Source of the DNA: SURF-24 sp964537965
GTDB taxonomy: Bacteria > Bacteroidota > Ignavibacteria > Ignavibacteriales > SURF-24
Assembly: GCA_964537965.1 (NCBI GenBank)
Contig: CAZIDB010000147.1
Location: 1-11,622 of the forward strand
DNA length: 11,622 nucleotides
Reading direction: 5' to 3'
The first letter of the stretch is position 1. Every line of letters begins with the position of its first letter. The notes under the pieces are model-generated. The model had not been told where the DNA came from and searched no databases. It was given only the letters and a program-made list of their open reading frames with translations. Of the stretch, positions 1 to 5,191 are shown piece after piece. Made by a program: the position numbers and the translations under genes.

Positions 1-389
1 AACATAACTATACCATCACCAAAACCTGTTACATTATTATATTGTTCAACCCAGGAATTACCACCATCAGTTGTCTTCCAGATTTTCGTATTTACAGCAT
101 TTGGATCATTCTGGTCCATACCGGTTATGTAAGCGGTTAATGAATCTAATGCAGAGATATCATACATAGACCAGGTTGAATTGGGTGCAGTTTTCTTTTC
201 CCAGTTGTTTCCACCATCATGCGTTAAAAGAACTGTTCCATCATTACCACAGCACCAGACAATATTATCATCAACAACTGAAAGTTGACGAAGTCTTACA
301 GTAACACCGCTTGACTGACTAATCCATTGAGAATATAGTGTAGTATGAATTAATGTTATTGAAAGGATTAACAGTAAAACATTTTTCAT
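1..389 (-). CDS. Secreted Asp-box (BNR/Ycf48-like) repeat protein, N-terminal part
   Basis: This is the first 129 codons of a minus-strand gene that runs off the left edge. The start ATG (387-389) is preceded by AAAGGTGA, a good ribosome binding site. Residues 1-21 form a signal peptide: MKN, then a hydrophobic run, ending around TTLYSQ. The mature part has two Asp-box-like motifs, THDGGNNW and TTDGGNSW, which are typical of beta-propeller blades in sialidase/Ycf48-like proteins. In Bacteroidota and Ignavibacteria, long proteins of this type often carry a C-terminal type IX secretion signal. That end lies outside the window, so export by this route is only inferred. Substrate and role are unknown. 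It follows the methyltransferase gene on the same strand after 78 bases and may or may not share its transcript. Confidence 0.75.
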   Translation of the reverse strand, partial: MKNVLLLILSITLIHTTLYSQWISQSSGVTVRLRQLSVVDDNIVWCCGNDGTVLLTHDGGNNWEKKTAPNSTWSMYDISALDSLTAYITGMDQNDPNAVNTKIWKTTDGGNSWVEQYNNVTGFGDGIVM

Positions 390-467
390 TTAATCACCTT
401 TAACCTTTTATTTGTCTTCAATACTCCCGCAGTCAGAAGTGTTCAATCTTTTTAGATTGCAAATCCA

Positions 468-1409
468 TCAATCCTGTTTTGATTGAATTGAAAAAGTGTT
501 TCTCTCCCAGAATACTCCTTCAGTAAAGCCCTGGATTTTTTTATTTTCACCGGCTAATAAAATTCTTTTTTCTGCAAGCAGACAATATTCTTTATTTAAC
601 TCAATACCAAGATAATTTCTTTCAAGTTTCTTTGCTACAACAGAAGTAGTACCGCTTCCGAGAAACGGATCGAAAATAAAATCTTCTTTATTTGAGCTGC
701 ACAGGATTATTTTAGCAAGCAGTTTCTCACTTTTCTGGGTCGGGTGTGCAGTATTTTCCGGCATTGACCAGAAAGGGATCGTAATATCCGTCCATATATT
801 AGAAGGATGCGTGTCTCTGAAATTTCCTTTAGCAGTTTTATCCCAGTCTTTAGGCGTACCGTTTTGCGTATAAGGAGCAATTACTTTTCGTCTTAGTTTT
901 ACAGCGTCAAGATTAAAAGTATATTTATCTGAGAGAGTACAAAACCAAATATCCTCGCTCGAATTTTTCCAGTTTGTTTTTGAGCCACGCCCTTTTTCTC
1001 TTTCCCAGGTAATCCTGTTTCTAAGTATAAAATATTTCGAAGCGACTTCATAAATAGAAACCGAGCTAAACCAATCGCCGCATATATAAACTGACGCAGT
1101 GCTTTTCAACAAAGGGATGATTGCTTTAATTGTATTGTCAAGCCAGGCCGTATATTTAAGAACATCCATACGGTTGAACTTAAATTCATGAAAGTTTTTT
1201 TTAAGATTATATGGCGGATCAAGAAACAACAAGTCGACAAACTTGTCAGGTAATTTCTCCATCCAGTCCAGACAATTTCCGTTTATTGTTCCGGTAATTG
1301 GTTTCTTAAATTTTTCTTTTGGTAAATCAGTATGAATTTTTTTCCCCAATAAAACTCTTTCTTCGTATGAAAGTGAGATTGTTTTATTTTTTCCGGATTT
1401 AATGTTCAT
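468..1409 (-). CDS. Solitary beta-class DNA methyltransferase (N6-adenine or N4-cytosine)
   Basis: The 313-residue product is a DNA amino-methyltransferase of the N6_N4_Mtase family. Catalytic motif IV, DPPYN, is at residues 64-68. The S-adenosylmethionine motif I, FDPFLGSGTT, comes later, at 246-255, followed by GIE (motif II) at 268-270. The order IV before I marks the beta class, to which M.HinfI and CcrM belong. HPTQK at 222-226 is also typical of the family. The length is near full for the class, and the gene starts at an ATG preceded by GAAAGA. The target-recognition region should lie between about 130 and 215, but the recognition sequence cannot be read from it. No restriction endonuclease gene lies next to it: its other neighbours are a secreted-protein gene and a gene-free stretch. 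It therefore looks like an orphan methyltransferase, used for epigenetic regulation or left over from a restriction system. Confidence 0.9.
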   Translation of the reverse strand: MNIKSGKNKTISLSYEERVLLGKKIHTDLPKEKFKKPITGTINGNCLDWMEKLPDKFVDLLFLDPPYNLKKNFHEFKFNRMDVLKYTAWLDNTIKAIIPLLKSTASVYICGDWFSSVSIYEVASKYFILRNRITWEREKGRGSKTNWKNSSEDIWFCTLSDKYTFNLDAVKLRRKVIAPYTQNGTPKDWDKTAKGNFRDTHPSNIWTDITIPFWSMPENTAHPTQKSEKLLAKIILCSSNKEDFIFDPFLGSGTTSVVAKKLERNYLGIELNKEYCLLAEKRILLAGENKKIQGFTEGVFWERNTFSIQSKQD

Positions 1410-1857
1410 TATAATCTTTCAAATCTCCATCGGTTAAAATGAATAATACTTGATTTGTACTCGAACTGTGCTCATTAATAACAACCATCGCAAATACAGA
1501 TCAGTTTAAAATATTGAAACACGCACAAAATGAAATTTGAGTGGCAAAATAAAACAACAATGGTTTACAGTCAAATAAAGAAAAATATTTTTGATCCTGA
1601 TTCCGTCTGGTTCAATTTTAATTTATTCACATAATTCATCTTCAGAAATCTTAGAATTAACAAGTATTCTTTTCTTATTTATAGGAAGGGAAATTTTTGT
1701 CCTGCTTGTTTTAATGCTGTAAACCGGGTTTCTTTCTTTGTTTTTAATTTGAAATGAGGGATTTATATCAATGCAAAGCCGCTCTATTCACAATGAACCG
1801 ATGGCATTATTGTTGAAACAGGAAGGCTAAATTATCGATTCATTAAAGGAGAAAAAA
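1410..1857. other. Gene-free stretch between methyltransferase and ferredoxin genes
   Basis: This stretch of 448 bases separates two divergent genes, so it should hold both of their promoters. I see no convincing gene, RNA or repeat. Two tiny plus-strand frames exist (34 codons at 1530, 19 codons at 1771) without good support. The ferredoxin ribosome binding site, AAAGGAG, lies at the right edge, 7 bases before its ATG. A short interrupted palindrome, AAACCgGGTTT, lies near 1721-1731. No clear Bacteroidota-type promoter box stands out. Confidence 0.6.
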
Positions 1858-2070
1858 ATGGTTATTACCGATGAATGCATCAGCTGTGCAGCTTGTGTAG
1901 AAGAATGTGAAAATAATGCAATATATAATGCAGGAGAATCTTATGAAGTAAACGGAGAATCAAAACCGGCTATTTCTGAAGATCATACATTCATTGCACC
2001 CGAATTGTGCAACAACTGCAAAACCTGTGTTGAAGTTTGTGCTGTAGATGCAATTGTAGAAGCTGCTTAA
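1858..2070 (+). CDS. 2[4Fe-4S] dicluster ferredoxin
   Basis: This is a 70-residue acidic ferredoxin, a low-potential one-electron carrier in the cytoplasm. Two CxxCxxCxxxC motifs are visible: C7, C10, C13, C17 and C51, C54, C57, C61. In this fold each cluster takes three cysteines from one motif and one from the other. The usual proline after the last cysteine is missing in both motifs (CEN and CAV in place of CP). The loop between the motifs, about 33 residues, is longer than in the short clostridial type. The start ATG follows a strong AAAGGAG site. The gene stands alone and ends at a hairpin terminator. It is a plausible electron donor or acceptor for the [FeFe]-hydrogenases encoded about 3 to 8 kb away, but nothing in the sequence proves the link. 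Confidence 0.93.
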   Translation: MVITDECISCAACVEECENNAIYNAGESYEVNGESKPAISEDHTFIAPELCNNCKTCVEVCAVDAIVEAA

Positions 2071-2094
2071 TAAAAAGTAGATATTGGAAATAAG

Positions 2095-2127
2095 ATCAGC
2101 CCTGATTTTTCAGGGCTGATTTGTTTT
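2095..2127. terminator. Bidirectional hairpin terminator between ferredoxin and thioredoxin genes
   Basis: A perfect 10-bp stem (2095-2104 with 2111-2120, arm ATCAGCCCTG) closes a 6-base loop. On the plus strand it is followed by TTGTTTT, a fair U-tract that ends ferredoxin transcription. On the minus strand the following tract, TCTTATTT, is weaker, but the hairpin sits directly after the thioredoxin stop codon, so it probably serves both convergent genes. Confidence 0.88.
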
Positions 2128-2130
2128 AAA

Positions 2131-2469
2131 CTAGTTTACAGAATTAATATGCGGTTGAAGTTTACTTAATAAGTGTTGTTTAGGAACTGCCCCAATTACA
2201 GCATCCACAAGTTTTCCGTTTTTAAATATCCCTAAAGTTGGAATACTCATAATCCCATAACGCGAAGCAACTTCATAATTATCATCCGTATTTACTTTAA
2301 CAACCTTAAGCTGATTTTTCAATTCGCCAGCAATTTCCTCAACTACAGGAGCAACCATTCTGCAAGGACCGCACCATGGAGCCCAAAAATCTACCAAGAC
2401 CGGCAATCCAGAATTTAAAACTTCATTAGCAAAATTACTGTCTGTTCCGGTTACAACATTGTTACCCAT
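2131..2469 (-). CDS. trxA: Thioredoxin
   Basis: This is a full-length, 112-residue classical thioredoxin, the cytoplasmic dithiol-disulfide reductant normally recharged by thioredoxin reductase. The redox site WCGPC is at residues 32-36. The buried aspartate D27, in VDFWAPWCGPC, is present. The cis-proline is P77, in SIPT. No signal peptide is present, so it is cytoplasmic. The start ATG follows a strong AGGAG ribosome binding site. The gene is monocistronic: it ends at a shared hairpin and is divergent from the small secreted-protein gene at 2599. No thioredoxin reductase gene is in the window. Identification is secure. The specific partners are not visible here. Confidence 0.97.
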   Translation of the reverse strand: MGNNVVTGTDSNFANEVLNSGLPVLVDFWAPWCGPCRMVAPVVEEIAGELKNQLKVVKVNTDDNYEVASRYGIMSIPTLGIFKNGKLVDAVIGAVPKQHLLSKLQPHINSVN

Positions 2470-2598
2470 TTGTATTTTCTCCTTTTTCGTTTTTCAGTTT
2501 GATGATTAATATTTCAAAAGGATTCCGGAATTATTTTACACCCGAATATTTTCTTTTATTAATATTTTGTAAATTGCTAACGAATTTAAGGGCTAACC

Positions 2599-2985
2599 AT
2601 GATTAATCAAAAAGTTCTAACTGCTGCCGGAATAATATTCATTTGGATTGGTATCTCACATGCACAGGCACTAAGCGATTCCAAAATTGATTCGGCATAT
2701 TTCAATGCTAAGAAAGGTATTTATTGGGGTTTATCAAATCTTAACATGAAAAAATCCGGCACAGAAAACGATTTAATTATTAATGACGGAAAAATTTCTT
2801 CGGTTAAGATAGATAAACAGGTAAACGGATTTAAAATTTCATCAACCGGTTTCTTTGAAAGTTATGAAGTACAGATAAAATTGTTTAAATCCAATGAAGT
2901 CTTAATAAAAGAAGGATTTATCAAACCCGATTCGCTTAAACAGGAAAGCCCAGGAGAGACTTCATCTAAAAAGAAAAAGAAGTAA
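2599..2985 (+). CDS. Small secreted protein of unknown function
   Basis: I do not recognise the family of this 128-residue product. Residues 1-24 look like a Sec signal peptide: MINQK, then a hydrophobic stretch, ending SHAQA with a plausible signal peptidase I site. There is no lipobox. The mature part is polar, with a repeated beta-like pattern (DGKISSVKIDK, GFKISSTGFFE, YEVQIKLFKS) that could form a small beta-sheet domain. It ends in a low-complexity SSKKKKK tail. The ribosome binding site is weak (AAGGG, 6 bases before the ATG). The stop codon TAA directly abuts the stop codon of the convergent phosphatase gene, leaving no room for a terminator between them. A periplasmic or surface role is inferred only from the signal peptide. 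Confidence 0.72.
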   Translation: MINQKVLTAAGIIFIWIGISHAQALSDSKIDSAYFNAKKGIYWGLSNLNMKKSGTENDLIINDGKISSVKIDKQVNGFKISSTGFFESYEVQIKLFKSNEVLIKEGFIKPDSLKQESPGETSSKKKKK

Positions 2986-3741
2986 CTATGTATTTAATAT
3001 CCTAATCACGTCTCTATGAATTTTGTCCGATGCAGCAACAATACTGGAACCGGTTACCGGATCATTTCCATGATAATCAGTAATAGTTCCGCCTGCTCCT
3101 CTAATAATTGGAATTAACGCCATCAAATCCCAAACAGACATAATTGGATCAATCATTATGTCTGCAAAACCGGTAGCCACAAGATAATAGCCATAGCAAT
3201 CTCCCCAGTTTCTATAAAGTTTTACAGATTTAATTAATTTCTCAAACTTATTTTTATCCTGGTACTTTTCAACGTTCAGGTGATCTGTAGTTAGCAGAAC
3301 TGCCTGAGAAAGATTTTCACACTTGCGGATTTTTACTTTTACAGAATTAAGTTCTGTGGAAAAATTATCGCCAATTAATAATTCATTTAGAATAGGTTGA
3401 TTAATAACTCCCAGAATTGGTAATCCGTTTTTAGTAAGGGCAATCATTGTTCCAAAAGAAACTGCCCCACATATAAAACTTTTTGTTCCATCAATGGGGT
3501 CAAGAATCCACTGGTATTCAGCGCCTTCGTTTACTTTACCAAACTCTTCACCAAGGATGCCATGGTCAGGAAATTCTTTTTGAATCAATTCTCTCATACA
3601 TTCTTCGGCTTGTTTATCGGCAATAGTAACGGGGGATTGATCTGCCTTATTATCAATAGAAATTTTTTGCCTGAAGTATTTTCTGATGATATTTCCGCTC
3701 TCATCAGCCAGAAACTTTGCAAATTTGAAAAACTCTTCCAT
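2986..3741 (-). CDS. hisN: Inositol monophosphatase-family phosphatase, histidinol-phosphatase (HisN)-like
   Basis: The 251-residue product is a metal-dependent phosphatase of the inositol monophosphatase superfamily. Metal-binding positions are intact: E65 in LGEE, D81 and D84 in DPIDGTKSF (81-89), and D205 in WDLMAL. The stretch WILDPIDGTKSF with FGTMIALTKNGLPILGVINQP, and the C-terminal WDLMALIPIIRGAGG, resemble the histidinol-phosphatase branch (HisN) more than inositol monophosphatase itself, which usually has DPLDGTTNF. The likely reaction is L-histidinol phosphate to histidinol, the penultimate part of histidine synthesis. An inositol phosphatase or another sugar-phosphate phosphatase remains possible, because no other his genes are nearby. 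The gene stands alone, convergent with the secreted-protein gene and divergent from the tRNA gene. Its ribosome binding site is weak. Confidence 0.85.
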   Translation of the reverse strand: MEEFFKFAKFLADESGNIIRKYFRQKISIDNKADQSPVTIADKQAEECMRELIQKEFPDHGILGEEFGKVNEGAEYQWILDPIDGTKSFICGAVSFGTMIALTKNGLPILGVINQPILNELLIGDNFSTELNSVKVKIRKCENLSQAVLLTTDHLNVEKYQDKNKFEKLIKSVKLYRNWGDCYGYYLVATGFADIMIDPIMSVWDLMALIPIIRGAGGTITDYHGNDPVTGSSIVAASDKIHRDVIRILNT

Positions 3742-3800
3742 TTACAACTCAATTTTTATTATGAAATATAAAAAATTTAGTTTTGTTAGCACAGTTACAA

Positions 3801-3832
3801 CTTGGGAAAAAGTATGATGTTGCGTATATTTG
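3801..3832 (+). promoter_or_regulatory. Promoter of the tRNA-Ser gene, Bacteroidota-type
   Basis: TATATTTG (3825-3832) fits the Bacteroidota -7 consensus TAnnTTTG exactly. CTTG (3801-3804, one base off TTTG) lies 20 bases upstream, as expected for the -33 box. Read as a classical sigma-70 promoter it is TTGGGA, a 17-base gap, then TATATT. The start of transcription would fall a few bases before the tRNA at 3846. This comes from pattern matching only. Confidence 0.6.
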
Positions 3833-3845
3833 ATGCACATTTTTC

Positions 3846-3932
3846 GGAGAGTTGGCAGAGTGGTTGAATGCGGCGGTCTTGAAAACCGTTAAGGATGCAA
3901 GTCCTTCCGGGGTTCGAATCCCTGACTCTCCG
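3846..3932 (+). tRNA. tRNA-Ser, anticodon UGA
   Basis: The acceptor stem GGAGAGT (3846-3852) pairs perfectly with ACTCTCC (3925-3931), with G3932 as discriminator base. The anticodon arm GCGGT/ACCGT closes the loop CTTGAAA (3878-3884), placing anticodon TGA at 3880-3882, which reads serine UCA. A long variable arm (around TTAAGGATGCAAGTCCTT) is characteristic of serine tRNAs. The T arm carries GGTTCGAATCC. The 3' CCA is not encoded, since CAA follows the discriminator, so it must be added by a nucleotidyltransferase. Confidence 0.97.
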
Positions 3933-3942
3933 CAAAAAGTTT

Positions 3943-3979
3943 GAATCCCTTGAATATTCCATATTTCAAGGGATTCTTT
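3943..3979 (+). terminator. Hairpin terminator after tRNA-Ser
   Basis: A perfect 12-bp inverted repeat (3943-3954 with 3965-3976, arm GAATCCCTTGAA) closes a 10-base AT-rich loop. It begins 10 bases after the tRNA and is followed by only a short TTT run, so the U-tract is weak. Its position makes it the likely end of the tRNA transcript and insulates the rex operon downstream. Confidence 0.7.
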
Positions 3980-4132
3980 CATATAACATCTCTCACTTTT
4001 TAATTATTTCTATTCGTTCTTACTACAAGCCATCAAAACAGACAAACTGTATACTTTTAAAAACCTCTATTAAATGTGCCATTTTCAGAATAATTTTCAA
4101 CATTCCCAAAAATTAATTTGCTTTTCAAGCAA

Positions 4133-4164
4133 TTGTTAATTATTTATCGATAAATATTTATCAA
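4133..4164 (+). promoter_or_regulatory. Two overlapping Rex-like operators upstream of rex
   Basis: Two 18-base sites overlap by 4 bases, ending 22 bases before the rex start. Site 1 (4133-4150) reads TTGTTAA-TTAT-TTATCGA and matches the Rex consensus TTGTTAA-N4-TTAACAA at 12 of 14 half-site positions. Site 2 (4147-4164) reads TCGATAA-ATAT-TTATCAA. It matches at 11 of 14 and is itself palindromic in 8 of 9 pairs. The sites lie where the promoter of the operon should be, so Rex probably represses its own operon when NADH is low relative to NAD+. The region is very AT-rich, so chance resemblance is a real risk. Confidence 0.55.
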
Positions 4165-4186
4165 ATAATTCCGCAAGGAATTTGAA

Positions 4187-4894
4187 ATGGAAACAATAAA
4201 CATCGAGACCGAAATGCTTAAAAATGAAAGCAATTCTTCTGAAGAATTATTAAAAGGACTTAGATTACCGACAATTAGAAGATTTCCAAGATACCTTAGA
4301 CTGCTGTGGGAATTAGCCGCTGATAGCCGTGACGTTATTTCTTCAGATAAAATTGCTGAAGTTCTAAATCTTGACTCAATTACAGTTAGAAAGGATCTGG
4401 CATTTACGGGAATTGTTGGAAAACCAAGAATCGGCTATTCAATTCCCCTTCTAATAAAAGGCATTGAACAAATAATAAAACCGAAGACTCAAACAAATGT
4501 AGTTTTGGTTGGAGTTGGAAGTCTTGGAACTGCTCTCTTGGGTTATGCGGGATTTGAAAAGCAAGGATATAGTATTGTTGCAGCATTCGATTCTGACCCT
4601 GTTAAGATAGGAACAACAGTTCACAATAAAACCATATTGGGTTTGGACCAAATATTCGAAGTAAAAGGAATAACAGAAAATGATATCGGAATTCTTTGTG
4701 TGCCGGAAAAAAGCGCACAGGAAATGGCTAATGTTCTATTGGATATTGGGCTAAAAGCAATATGGAATTTTACCAATACTGAAATAAAAGTTCCAAACGA
4801 TATAACTGTTTTAAATGAAGATCTTTCATCAAGTCTCATTGTACTCTCAGTTAATATGAAAAGGAATTTTATAAAAGCTAACCAGACTTTGTGA
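4187..4894 (+). CDS. rex: Redox-sensing transcriptional repressor Rex
   Basis: The 235-residue product matches the Rex family along its length. Residues about 25-95 form the winged helix, with recognition-helix region SITVRKDLAFTGIVGKPRIGY (four residues longer than the usual core VRKDL...GY). Residues about 100-215 form the Rossmann fold, with NAD(H)-binding GVGSLGTA at 109-116 and acidic FDSDP at 134-138. The late motif IWNFTN (192-197) corresponds to the NFAP-like motif of the family. Rex binds DNA when NAD+ is high and releases it when NADH rises, switching on fermentative and hydrogen-producing genes. The ATG follows AAGGAA at 6 bases. It is the first gene of the operon, 17 bases before the next start, and overlapping Rex-like sites lie just upstream, so autoregulation together with control of both hydrogenases is likely. 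The first 24 residues are a polar extension. Confidence 0.95.
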   Translation: METINIETEMLKNESNSSEELLKGLRLPTIRRFPRYLRLLWELAADSRDVISSDKIAEVLNLDSITVRKDLAFTGIVGKPRIGYSIPLLIKGIEQIIKPKTQTNVVLVGVGSLGTALLGYAGFEKQGYSIVAAFDSDPVKIGTTVHNKTILGLDQIFEVKGITENDIGILCVPEKSAQEMANVLLDIGLKAIWNFTNTEIKVPNDITVLNEDLSSSLIVLSVNMKRNFIKANQTL

Positions 4895-4911
4895 GGAATA
4901 GAAATAAAGAA

Positions 4912-5190
4912 ATGAAACATCAGATAAAGATTTGTATGGGTAGTTCCTGCTTTGCAAGAGGAAACCAAAATAACTTAGAGACTTTGGAAACTTTGATGCT
5001 TGAAAACAAATTTGAATGCGATATTGAACTTACCGGAAGCCGGTGCGAAAACAGATGTAGCTGCGGACCTAATATTGAAATAGACGGACAACTGTACAAC
5101 AGACTTGATAACGGAAGCTTGATTGAACTTATAAATAAACTTATCGCTTCAGATATTAAAACAGAAAATGCAAACTTAAAAGAGAATTAA
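4912..5190 (+). CDS. Small [2Fe-2S] thioredoxin-fold ferredoxin-like protein, copy 1
   Basis: From the ATG at 4912 the product is 92 residues. An in-frame GTG at 4891 overlaps the rex stop and would add seven residues, but GAGGAA lies between the two and favours the ATG. The family is the NuoE/HydC-like (2Fe-2S) ferredoxin domain: KICMGSSC gives the first cysteine pair (CxxxxC, C8 and C13), and GSRCENRCSCGP gives the second (CxxxC), with IDGQLY after it as in the fold. It would hold one [2Fe-2S] cluster and carry electrons to or from a larger redox partner in the cytoplasm. It is one base from the sensory hydrogenase gene, which points to a direct partnership. It is clearly related to the second copy at 8132. 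Unlike NuoE it lacks the N-terminal helical domain. Confidence 0.88.
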   Translation: MKHQIKICMGSSCFARGNQNNLETLETLMLENKFECDIELTGSRCENRCSCGPNIEIDGQLYNRLDNGSLIELINKLIASDIKTENANLKEN

Positions 5191-5191
5191 A

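Noticed and set aside
444..459. Hairpin CAATCT/AGATTG after the methyltransferase gene
   Set aside because: Only a 6-bp AT-rich stem with no T-tract on the minus strand; too weak to call a terminator.
1530..1634. Open frame of 34 codons in the gene-free stretch
   Set aside because: No ribosome binding site and no recognisable protein features; expected by chance in AT-rich DNA.
1771..1830. Open frame of 19 codons just before the ferredoxin gene, possible leader peptide
   Set aside because: Only a distant GAGGG upstream, no attenuator-like hairpin and no codon bias suggesting a leader.
2522..2531. Perfect palindrome ATTCCGGAAT between divergent genes
   Set aside because: Ten bases only, with no repeat elsewhere noticed and no link to a known regulator.
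3783..3800. Third Rex-like site, TTGTTAG-CACA-GTTACAA, between the phosphatase and tRNA genes
   Set aside because: It matches 11 of 14 half-site positions but the central symmetry is lost, and neither neighbour is an expected Rex target; likely chance.
3749..3982. Minus-strand open frame of 77 codons across the tRNA gene
   Set aside because: It is the antisense of the tRNA-Ser and its terminator; the CGESGIRTPEG-like peptide is a well-known artefact of tRNA-Ser loci.
3895..4116. Plus-strand open frame of 73 codons starting inside the tRNA
   Set aside because: It begins in the tRNA, runs through the terminator, has no ribosome binding site and shows no recognisable composition.
4891..4911. 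GTG start for the first [2Fe-2S] protein, overlapping the rex stop
   Set aside because: GAGGAA lies just after the GTG and before the ATG at 4912, and the family begins close to the KICMG motif, so the ATG is preferred.
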